5,493 bases of DNA from an uncultured Rhodospirillales bacterium. Its GTDB lineage: Bacteria; Pseudomonadota; Alphaproteobacteria; CACIAM-22H2. Of the stretch, positions 1 through 4,987 are shown in pieces (within the stretch, counting starts at the first letter, position 1; every line of letters starts with the position of its first letter). Below the pieces are notes generated by a model. It did no database searches and was not told the DNA's origin. It saw nothing but the letters and a program-made list of their open reading frames with translations. The stretch is taken from contig CALANV010000022.1 of assembly GCA_937926175.1 (NCBI GenBank), positions 1 through 5,493 of the forward strand, read 5' to 3'. Made by a program: the position numbers and the translations under genes.

Positions 1-401
1 CGGAACCGCTCCGGGAGCGCGTCGTGACCTTCGTCGGTGTGGAGCATCCACCCCGGCGCAACCACGGCCGCGACGTGAATCGGTCGCGCGCGCATGCGGA
101 TCAGGAGTCCGTCGCCGGGCTGCTCCACCAGCTCGTCCGGTAGCGGCTCCGTTGGTGAAGACTTCTCCCAAATGGGGCGCCATGAGCCGCGGTTTTCGGA
201 CATGACGCGCGCGATCTCGTCGCTCGTCTCCTTCGACCATGCCATCCCGTCGAACAGCGGAAGGTCGCGCCCCCATCGGTCTTTCTGGACGAGTCTGAAC
301 AGTCCCCAGCAGTCCGCACCGTCGCGCGATCGCCCGCCAGCAACGTATGGCGTGCCCGTGTAGGCGTTTACCCACGCGGGTGCCTCGATCGGGACTGTCA
401 T
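1..401 (-). CDS. NlpC/P60 family tail-tip cysteine peptidase (3' end outside window)
   Basis: This reading frame starts at ATG 401-399 and stays open for 133 codons to the left window edge, so the C-terminus is missing. The visible residues fit an NlpC/P60 papain-like fold. The N-terminal segment TPYVAGGRSRDGADCWGL (about residues 17-34) carries the likely catalytic Cys31, PGDGLLI (95-101) leads to IHVAAVV with the likely catalytic His109, and MLHT supplies His121 as the possible third polar residue. Family knowledge: siphophage proteins of this type sit at the tail tip, in the place of lambda K, and are thought to process tail components or cut peptidoglycan during entry. The ATG overlaps the DUF1833 stop by one base (TGATG) and has no clear Shine-Dalgarno sequence, so translation is probably coupled to the upstream gene. 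The family call is confident. Whether it acts on peptidoglycan or on a tail protein cannot be read from the sequence. Confidence 0.9.
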   Translation of the reverse strand, partial: MTVPIEAPAWVNAYTGTPYVAGGRSRDGADCWGLFRLVQKDRWGRDLPLFDGMAWSKETSDEIARVMSENRGSWRPIWEKSSPTEPLPDELVEQPGDGLLIRMRARPIHVAAVVAPGWMLHTDEGHDALPERF

Positions 402-868
402 CAGAAAAGGCTCGGATGGCTGAGTGGCGTGATGCTGTCGCCTGGATACGGCTCTGAGAACAGCTCCTCGAACTCCAGACGACCGCGGATCTTCAGGACG
501 TCGTATGTCGCCTCGCGCAGCGTCATCGTCATGGGGCCGTGCTCGATGACGTCCGGCTGAGAGGCCAGGACGACCTCGATGTCGACCTTCGGTGGCGTGT
601 CGGCGCGGCGCAGCGCATCGACTTGGGCGCGATCGACGTTATCGACCTCGATGAATACGCTCGGCCTTTCCCCAGGCGTATCGCTCGGCAGCTCGATGGT
701 GAACCAGCAGCCGACGAAGGTTCGCCCCTGGCTCACGATGTCCTTGAAGTTGTTGACGACCCGGATCGGCTCCGAGAGGGATGGGTGCCTGATCGTGAGA
801 AGCACAAGCCATACCTCGTCCGTCACCGAGGCGTTGGCCGCCTCGATCGCGCGTGGAGAAACCGGCAT
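401..868 (-). CDS. DUF1833 family phage tail protein, in the lambda L position
   Basis: This is a complete 155-residue protein with an ATG start at 868. Its pattern is typical of the DUF1833 family: a strand-rich LLTIRHPSLSEPIRVVNN segment (about residues 23-40), then DIVSQGRTFVG (43-53), a VDNVDR motif (75-80), VVLASQPD (99-106), and a C-terminal part with LEFEELFSEPYPGD (131-144) ending in PSLF. There is no signal peptide or membrane segment, and the length looks normal for the family. The biochemical role is unknown. Its place between a lambda M-like gene and an NlpC/P60 gene is that of lambda L, a tail-tip hub component, so a tail-tip structural role is inferred from context. The start lies one base after the stop of the upstream gene (TGACATG) without an obvious Shine-Dalgarno, suggesting translation by re-initiation. 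The stop shares a base with the next ATG. Confidence 0.88.
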   Translation of the reverse strand: MPVSPRAIEAANASVTDEVWLVLLTIRHPSLSEPIRVVNNFKDIVSQGRTFVGCWFTIELPSDTPGERPSVFIEVDNVDRAQVDALRRADTPPKVDIEVVLASQPDVIEHGPMTMTLREATYDVLKIRGRLEFEELFSEPYPGDSITPLSHPSLF

Positions 869-869
869 G

Positions 870-1226
870 TCAGGGCCAGATGATGAGCTGGAGAGTCGCG
901 CGGAACGTCGTGCCCGATATGGCGCTCACGCTCGGCTCGGCCATGAACGACATCTCGCAGGCCTCACCCGTGATGGGATGGACCCAATCGAATTTGAGCG
1001 CCCCCATCGCGAGCGTATCTTTCCAGAACGCCTTGAAATCCTCGTACTGCTGCCGATCGAGGACGATCGATCCCGAAATGTGCTCCGGAGCCGCGGTAAA
1101 ACGACGGCGCGCCTTTCCGGGGCCGGAATCCATCGGCTGTCGCACGACGCCGTTCGGGAAACGGTTCTCGAAGCCCTGCGCCTCAAGGTACTGCGGCAAG
1201 GTCGCGGGCCAAGTGGGATTCGACAC
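870..1226 (-). CDS. Minor tail protein, probably lambda gpM-like (tail tip)
   Basis: This is a complete 118-residue protein. The start is GTG at 1226-1224, supported by AGAGG eight bases upstream and a four-base gap after the tape measure stop. No domain is recognised with certainty. The layout resembles the lambda M group of small beta-rich tail-tip proteins: an N-terminal WPATLPQYL segment (about residues 6-14), GFENRFPNGVVRQPMD (18-33), a basic RRRFTA (40-45), a helix YEDFKAFWKD (61-70), then GALKFDWVHPITGEA (75-89) and a hydrophobic C-terminal strand ATLQLIIWP. The last part parallels the F-x-W-x-P type motif in lambda gpM, but this is pattern reading by eye and not an alignment. Its place directly after the tape measure gene and before the DUF1833 gene supports a role in closing the tail tip. 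It could also be a distal-tail-type adaptor. Confidence 0.8.
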   Translation of the reverse strand: MSNPTWPATLPQYLEAQGFENRFPNGVVRQPMDSGPGKARRRFTAAPEHISGSIVLDRQQYEDFKAFWKDTLAMGALKFDWVHPITGEACEMSFMAEPSVSAISGTTFRATLQLIIWP

Positions 1227-1230
1227 GTCG

Positions 1231-4143
1231 TCAGCCTCTATTCGTCGGGATCGGCGTCACGCCGAATCGACGTCCGAACGAGCCGTCGGTCGTTCCGGAC
1301 TCGATGTTCGCTTTCATCTCGTCGCGGACCCACATGCGGACGATCTGCTCGCCGTTCGGCCCCGTTGCGGTCTGCGTCTGGATCGGCGCGCCGCCGCGTC
1401 TCTGGTCGATGATCTCGATCTTGACCGGCTGGGAGGCGATGCGCGCGTTGACGCCGAGCACGCCATTGATGCGCTCCAGCGGCAGGATACCCTCCTCGCC
1501 AGCCTCACCCGCGAGACCCATGCCGTTGCGCATCGGAAACATGATCGGCTGCGTTATGACGCCGCCGGACGCGAACGGGACGATGCGGCCATCCCGGAAG
1601 ACGTTGCCAGTGGCGCTCCCCCAGATGCCGGCCGCGATACCCTCGAAGATCGGCCCGATCGCGTACTCCAGAGGCTTCGTCACGAGGTAGCGCACCGCGA
1701 TCTGCTCGATCGTCTGCAAGAACCCCATGGCGACGTCGCCCAGGCTCTCGAAACGCAGGATCGCGTCCTCCGCGAACGTCGATATGGCCTGCGTGGCGTC
1801 CCGGCCGGCCTGCTTCATGTCGTTCAGGCGCTGAACCGTTTCGTCCTGGGCCTCGCGCAACCGATCGAAGGCCATCTGCTGATCGACGACCGCCTCGGCC
1901 AGCTTGCGTGCCTCGGTCTCGCCCTCGGCGAAACCGGCATTCAAGAGCTGCTGCTGGGCCTGTACGACCCGTAGCTCCCGGTCGTAGACCCTGAACGTCC
2001 GCGTGACCTCGTCGTAGGCGATTACGGACTCACGGGCGGCCTTGATCTGGTCCTCGAGCTGGCGCGTCCGCGTGACATTGTCGGCGCGCATGGTCCGCGA
2101 CCGCTCCAGTGCCTCGCGCAAACCCGCCTCGGGGTCTTCCCCGAGCGAGAAATCCTGGGACTCGATCTCGAACTCGAACTGGCGACGCGAGCGCGCCTGG
2201 GCAAGCCGCTCCTCGGCCCGCGACAGCGCCTCCACCGCCGTCCGATAGCGGTTCGTGACCCCGGTCAGATCCTCCGTTCCCTTGAAGTGCTCGGCCGCGA
2301 AAGCGGCGACTTTTGCTTCGACCTCAAGCCGCCGCAGCTCCTCCGTCGTCGCCCCGACGGTCGCGTCGGCGAGACGCCGCTGCGCGGCGGCCTGACGCTC
2401 AATGGCTTCGATTTGCCGCTCAAGATTCGACAGGTATTCGGCCGACGCCGCATCGACGGCGCTGTCGATCACGTCGGACCTTGTCGTGATCGATCCGGCC
2501 TTTATCTCGGCCTGCCGGCGGGCACGCGCGAGACCCGTCAGCCGGGAAAGCTCTACCTGATTGCGGATCGCATTCGTGAGTTCCTCGATCGGCGACTTGA
2601 CCTTGAGCGCCGCATCAGCGAGGAGCTGCGTCGCGCGCTCATAATCCTCCGAGCTGATCGCCAACTCCTCAATGGCCTCGTTGAGTTGTTGGGATACGTC
2701 GCGCAGCTTGCTGAACTTCTCCTCGACCGGATCGAGGTCCCGCATGATGTTATGAAAGTTGGTCCGCAGCCCCTCGATTTTCTTCCCGTAATTGTTCCAG
2801 TATTCTGCCGCCTCCCGCGCGTTGCGCTCAAAGTTATTGAGCGCGATGTTTGCCTGCGCCTCCTCGAACGCCAGGAGTTCGGAGCCTGTGCGCGGCTCGC
2901 GACCGAAGAACGAACTGATCGTCGTTCTCGCACGATCTTCCGTGCGACGTTCTGCCTCCTCAATCGTTGGCGGGTTTGGCGTCAGCGCCCGAACCGCAGC
3001 CGCGAGCATGTGCGTTATGCCGAGCTGCTGGTTCAGGCGATCAAGCTCCGCAGTCCATGCCGTCGCGAATCCCTGAATAGCCTGGGACAGCGACATGCCC
3101 ATCGTGCGGTACTTCCGCTCGACATCGTCGGCCTGCCCCAGGACGGCTTCCAGGACCCTCCGGCCGGTCAGGGCGCCCTCCTCGCCGAGACGCCGTAGCT
3201 GCCCGATGGTGACGCCAAGGCCGGTCGCGATCGCGTTCGCGAGTTCCGGCAGGTTCTCGATGATGGACCGCAGCTCGTCGCCTCTCACGATGTTGGCGCT
3301 CAAGCCTTGGGACAACTGGAGCAGACCGGCAGCGCTCTGTGCAGGCCCGGCGCCGCCGATTACGCCGAGCTTCTGCACGACGTCGACGAACTTGAGCATC
3401 TGCGAGGTCGTCGCGCCGATCGTACTGGCCGCGCGGGACATGTTCTGGAAAAGGTCGATAGCCGGGAGCATTTCGCCGCCGATCGACACGACGGACCTTC
3501 TTAGTTGATCGAACACCCGGTTCGCGTCGCCTGTCGCCCCTACGGCGACATTGATGCGCCGATGGAACATGTCCCAAGCGTCGGCCGTCCAGATGACGCT
3601 GCTTGCGAACTGCCTGAGAGTGCCGATCGTGTTCGTGATGAAGTTCCCCGCGACCGTGCCAAGCGTGGTTCCGAGCGCCACGACCGCGGCCGACAGGCCG
3701 CCGCCGAACATACCCCCACCGCCGCCCGATCCGGCGCCTCCGCCCCCGCCGCCGATCACCGCCGTGGCCTGCTTCGCCGCTTCCGTGACCTGCTGCATGG
3801 CCTGCCGAAAGGTCGCACCGGCCCGCGCGAGCGCGGGGCCACCGAGACCATCGAGAGCGGTGCGCGCGTTCCGGCGGAAGTCCTCCAGGACGCGCGAGAA
3901 CTGCTCGGCCGTCGCACCAGCGCCGCGCAGCTCGTTGATCTGCCGGATCGCGGCCTCCATGTCGGCGCGGATGCGGTCCGCGGCGTTACGGGTGGCCTGG
4001 GCCATGCGCTGCCCGGCCGACCCCATCTCGGCCGCCGTCTGGGCAGCCGCACGCCGGATGTCTTCCAGCGAGCGAACGGCCTGATCCCGCCCGACCTGGA
4101 CGCCCGTGGCGTCAACGCCAAGCGAGAGGTTCGCGTCGGTCAT
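1231..4143 (-). CDS. Tail tape measure protein (lambda H-like)
   Basis: This 970-residue protein sets tail length and is expected to line the tail tube and leave it during DNA ejection. Residues 1-130 are mostly helical and Ala/Gln/Arg-rich. A glycine-rich hinge follows (131-149), then a hydrophobic stretch (about 150-180). Residues about 185-385 match the conserved tape-measure N-terminal domain, including the signature GDELRSIIENLPELANAI (288-305) and GVTIGQLRRLGEEGALTG (310-327). Residues about 390-790 are long, charged helices likely to form coiled coil. A second hydrophobic stretch (about 820-845) precedes the conserved C-terminal FASGGVITQP and GLAGEAGEEGILPLER (876-891) region. By the usual rule of about 1.5 angstrom per residue, the tail would be near 145 nm, close to lambda. 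The ATG at 4143 overlaps the GT stop as ATGA, and no well-spaced Shine-Dalgarno is present, so translation probably depends on ribosomes finishing GT. Confidence 0.96.
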   Translation of the reverse strand: MTDANLSLGVDATGVQVGRDQAVRSLEDIRRAAAQTAAEMGSAGQRMAQATRNAADRIRADMEAAIRQINELRGAGATAEQFSRVLEDFRRNARTALDGLGGPALARAGATFRQAMQQVTEAAKQATAVIGGGGGGAGSGGGGGMFGGGLSAAVVALGTTLGTVAGNFITNTIGTLRQFASSVIWTADAWDMFHRRINVAVGATGDANRVFDQLRRSVVSIGGEMLPAIDLFQNMSRAASTIGATTSQMLKFVDVVQKLGVIGGAGPAQSAAGLLQLSQGLSANIVRGDELRSIIENLPELANAIATGLGVTIGQLRRLGEEGALTGRRVLEAVLGQADDVERKYRTMGMSLSQAIQGFATAWTAELDRLNQQLGITHMLAAAVRALTPNPPTIEEAERRTEDRARTTISSFFGREPRTGSELLAFEEAQANIALNNFERNAREAAEYWNNYGKKIEGLRTNFHNIMRDLDPVEEKFSKLRDVSQQLNEAIEELAISSEDYERATQLLADAALKVKSPIEELTNAIRNQVELSRLTGLARARRQAEIKAGSITTRSDVIDSAVDAASAEYLSNLERQIEAIERQAAAQRRLADATVGATTEELRRLEVEAKVAAFAAEHFKGTEDLTGVTNRYRTAVEALSRAEERLAQARSRRQFEFEIESQDFSLGEDPEAGLREALERSRTMRADNVTRTRQLEDQIKAARESVIAYDEVTRTFRVYDRELRVVQAQQQLLNAGFAEGETEARKLAEAVVDQQMAFDRLREAQDETVQRLNDMKQAGRDATQAISTFAEDAILRFESLGDVAMGFLQTIEQIAVRYLVTKPLEYAIGPIFEGIAAGIWGSATGNVFRDGRIVPFASGGVITQPIMFPMRNGMGLAGEAGEEGILPLERINGVLGVNARIASQPVKIEIIDQRRGGAPIQTQTATGPNGEQIVRMWVRDEMKANIESGTTDGSFGRRFGVTPIPTNRG
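1235..1239 (-). promoter_or_regulatory. Ribosome binding site of the 118-residue minor tail protein
   Basis: AGAGG on the minus strand lies eight bases before GTG 1226-1224, inside the last codons of the tape measure gene. It supports the GTG start, as no ATG occurs at this position. Confidence 0.6.
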
Positions 4144-4496
4144 TGGGTCTGCGGCTGGTTCCTGGAGCGGTTGAGGAAGTCGACGTGCTCGTCGTCGAGG
4201 CGCGCGATTACGTCGAGGTAGAGGCGCCGGATCTCGGGGTCAAAGATCCCGTTCTCATCGAGCCAGGCGTAGACGGTCTGGAGCGGGATACGGCCAAAAA
4301 TGACGCCGCCCATGCCGACATAGACAGGGCGATGGCGACCGGTCTCCTTGAACGCCTCCCAGAATCCCGCATAGAGATCGTCCGGGACGGGCGCGTTCGC
4401 GATGGTTCCGGGAACGCGCCCGGTCTTTTCCGCATGGGCGAGAATGGTCTTGAGATGATCCCCCCATTGCTGCTCCCATCTCAAGACCTCGATCAG
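4140..4496 (-). CDS. T-like extension in the -1 frame (no independent start)
   Basis: This 118-codon stretch is the C-terminal half of the GT fusion and is probably not a separate gene. Visible segments are WEQQWGDHLKTIL near its start, DDLYAGFWEAFKETGRHRP in the middle, the glycine-containing VGMGGVIFGRI, and AWLDENGIFDPEIRRLYLDVI, a helical pattern common in phage tail assembly proteins, followed by a polar tail NRSRNQPQTQ. Gene finders may report it as a 114-residue protein starting at TTG 4484. That start is poor: the nearest GAGG is only two bases away and the region is buried in the 12-bp stem. The first ATG in this frame lies well inside the conserved part (in VGMGG). Both facts favour expression by frameshift only. 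Confidence 0.8.
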   Translation of the reverse strand: MIEVLRWEQQWGDHLKTILAHAEKTGRVPGTIANAPVPDDLYAGFWEAFKETGRHRPVYVGMGGVIFGRIPLQTVYAWLDENGIFDPEIRRLYLDVIARLDDEHVDFLNRSRNQPQTQ

Positions 4497-4888
4497 TTTT
4501 TTACCGCGTTATCCGCCACGACCTGCCGGAACGTCTCGGCCTCGCCGGCCGCCTCGTACACGAGGTCGCGCAAGCGCCGCCACGCGGGGTCGCCGAAGAT
4601 CTCCGCCGCTTTTCCCTTCGAGTACGGCGGCAATTCTCCGCTCTTGTCCTCCCAGCCGAGCACGACATGCTCGGCAAGCAGCGTCGCGGTGATCTTGTCC
4701 TGCGCATCCGGCGGAATCATGCCGCCCATGGCGACGATCTTGCGGTACGGCATCAGCAGGCGATCGCGAGCCGCCCGAACCTCCGGCGCCGACAGCGACC
4801 GCAACGTGACGATAAGGCCTGGGATGATCTCCACGCGAGCGCCGTTGCGCTCCTTATCGGGATCGACCTTTAGATCACTGAGCTTCAT
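4140..4888 (-). CDS. GT tail assembly chaperone fusion made by -1 frameshift
   Basis: This predicted product joins the G frame (4888 to 4496) to the -1 frame (4496 to 4140) by a one-base slip back on A AAA AAC at 4502-4496. It gives 131 residues from G plus 118 from T, 249 in total, against 279 for lambda GT. The fusion reads ..DNAVK, then N or K at the slip, then LIEVLRWEQQWGDHL. The -1 frame has TAA at 4511-4509 and the zero frame has TGA at 4495-4493, so the switch must occur between them, and the heptamer is the only slippery sequence there. A perfect 12-bp stem-loop starts seven bases after the heptamer. In lambda, the T part links the chaperone complex to the tape measure protein, and that is the inferred role here. 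The stop overlaps the tape measure ATG. The frame arrangement is seen directly; frameshifting itself is inferred. Confidence 0.88.
4386..4425 (-). other. Second strong stem-loop inside the T coding region
   Basis: In mRNA sense GGGCGCGUUC (4421-4412) pairs perfectly with GAACGCGCCC (4398-4389) around a 13-base loop (4411-4399). An eleventh C-G pair (4422 with 4388), or three further pairs after a one-base bulge, can extend it. It begins about 20 bases after the first stem. It could support the frameshift signal, slow ribosomes, or be a by-product of GC-rich coding sequence. A shorter competing hairpin (CCGGG with CCCGG) overlaps it. Confidence 0.55.
4446..4488 (-). promoter_or_regulatory. Perfect 12-bp stem-loop, likely frameshift stimulator
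   Basis: In mRNA sense the arm GGUCUUGAGAUG (4488-4477) pairs without mismatch with CAUCUCAAGACC (4457-4446) around a 19-base loop (4476-4458). The stem starts seven bases after the end of the slippery heptamer, within the 5 to 9 base spacing typical of -1 frameshift stimulators. The loop contains AUGGG (4467-4463), which could pair with CCCAU at 4438-4434 to form a pseudoknot, but five base pairs are weak evidence for that. Confidence 0.8.
4493..4888 (-). CDS. Tail assembly chaperone, lambda G-like (zero-frame product)
   Basis: This is a 131-residue protein with ATG 4888-4886, preceded by AAGGA nine bases upstream. It begins MKLSDLKVDPDKE, followed by a strand-rich segment VEIIPGLIVTLRSL (about residues 19-32), PEVRAARDRLL (35-45) and a helical, acidic C-terminal half. 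No sequence family is certain. The identification rests mainly on position between tail tube and tape measure genes, on size close to lambda G (140 residues), and on the frameshift signal at its end. In lambda, G and its frameshifted form GT bind the tape measure protein and bring in tube subunits, and are absent from the finished virion. The last codons GTA AAA AAC form the slippery heptamer A AAA AAC and are directly followed by TGA. Most ribosomes should stop here, so G is expected to be the major product. Confidence 0.88.
   Translation of the reverse strand: MKLSDLKVDPDKERNGARVEIIPGLIVTLRSLSAPEVRAARDRLLMPYRKIVAMGGMIPPDAQDKITATLLAEHVVLGWEDKSGELPPYSKGKAAEIFGDPAWRRLRDLVYEAAGEAETFRQVVADNAVKN
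4496..4502 (-). promoter_or_regulatory. Slippery heptamer A AAA AAC for -1 ribosomal frameshifting
   Basis: On the minus strand the end of the G frame reads GTA AAA AAC TGA. The six A residues and C form X XXY YYZ in the correct phase, so both tRNAs can re-pair after a one-base slip. Lambda uses GGGAAAG at the same place. A AAA AAC is a known slippery sequence, though in E. coli the form ending in G is usually more efficient. The UGA stop is the next codon, so a pause at termination could add to slippage. Confidence 0.88.
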
Positions 4889-4897
4889 CTTGATGAT

Positions 4898-4902
4898 TCC
4901 TT
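4898..4902 (-). promoter_or_regulatory. Ribosome binding site of the G-like chaperone
   Basis: AAGGA on the minus strand lies nine bases before ATG 4888-4886, at the end of the only sizeable intergenic gap. It is a well-placed Shine-Dalgarno and fixes the start of G and GT. Confidence 0.75.
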
Positions 4903-4919
4903 GTCTGGGAAGGAAGGGC

Positions 4920-4939
4920 CGGGAGCCCAGACACTCCCG
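4920..4939 (-). other. Small hairpin in the gap between tail tube and G genes
   Basis: CGGGAG and CTCCCG form a perfect 6-bp stem around an eight-base loop in the 99-base gap (4889-4987). What follows in transcription direction is C-rich with scattered T, not a run of T, so it is not a convincing intrinsic terminator. It may affect mRNA stability or partly reduce read-through from the strongly expressed tube gene into the chaperone. Confidence 0.4.
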
Positions 4940-4945
4940 ACCCCC

Positions 4946-4957
4946 GTTCGCGCGAAC
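4946..4957. repeat. 12-base perfect palindrome GTTCGCGCGAAC
   Basis: This intergenic palindrome reads the same on both strands and lies between the tail tube stop and the small hairpin. It could be a protein-binding site or a small hairpin, but in GC-rich DNA a chance origin is quite possible. No promoter elements were seen beside it. Confidence 0.35.
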
Positions 4958-4987
4958 AACGTAGCCCGGTCTGGGGCGGGCATCCTG

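Noticed and set aside
94..363. Plus-strand 89-codon frame and a minus-strand 80-codon frame (101-343) at the left end.
   Set aside because: The NlpC/P60 frame on the minus strand explains this region with clear catalytic motifs. These two are shadows in other frames.
853..1974. Long plus-strand open frame of 373 codons.
   Set aside because: It lies opposite the tape measure and minor tail genes, crosses gene borders, and is rich in Arg, Ala and Asp with no recognisable domain. Such antisense frames are expected in GC-rich DNA.
2287..3198. Plus-strand open frame of 303 codons, together with others at 579-1412, 3505-4221 and 4143-4964.
   Set aside because: All are antisense to well-supported minus-strand genes, show no family features, and lack a sensible gene arrangement.
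4140..4484. Separate 114-residue gene starting at TTG 4484.
   Set aside because: The start is a rare codon with its only GAGG two bases away and lies inside the 12-bp stem. The frame joins the slippery site without any stop, so it is better read as the frameshifted T part of GT.
4920..4939. Hairpin considered as an intrinsic terminator after the tail tube gene.
   Set aside because: The stem is short and not followed by a T-run in transcription direction. The downstream genes belong to the same functional block.
4889..4987. Promoter in the tail tube to chaperone gap.
   Set aside because: No convincing -10 or -35 pair was seen on the minus strand. The gap is GC-rich and tail genes are usually read from a distant late promoter.
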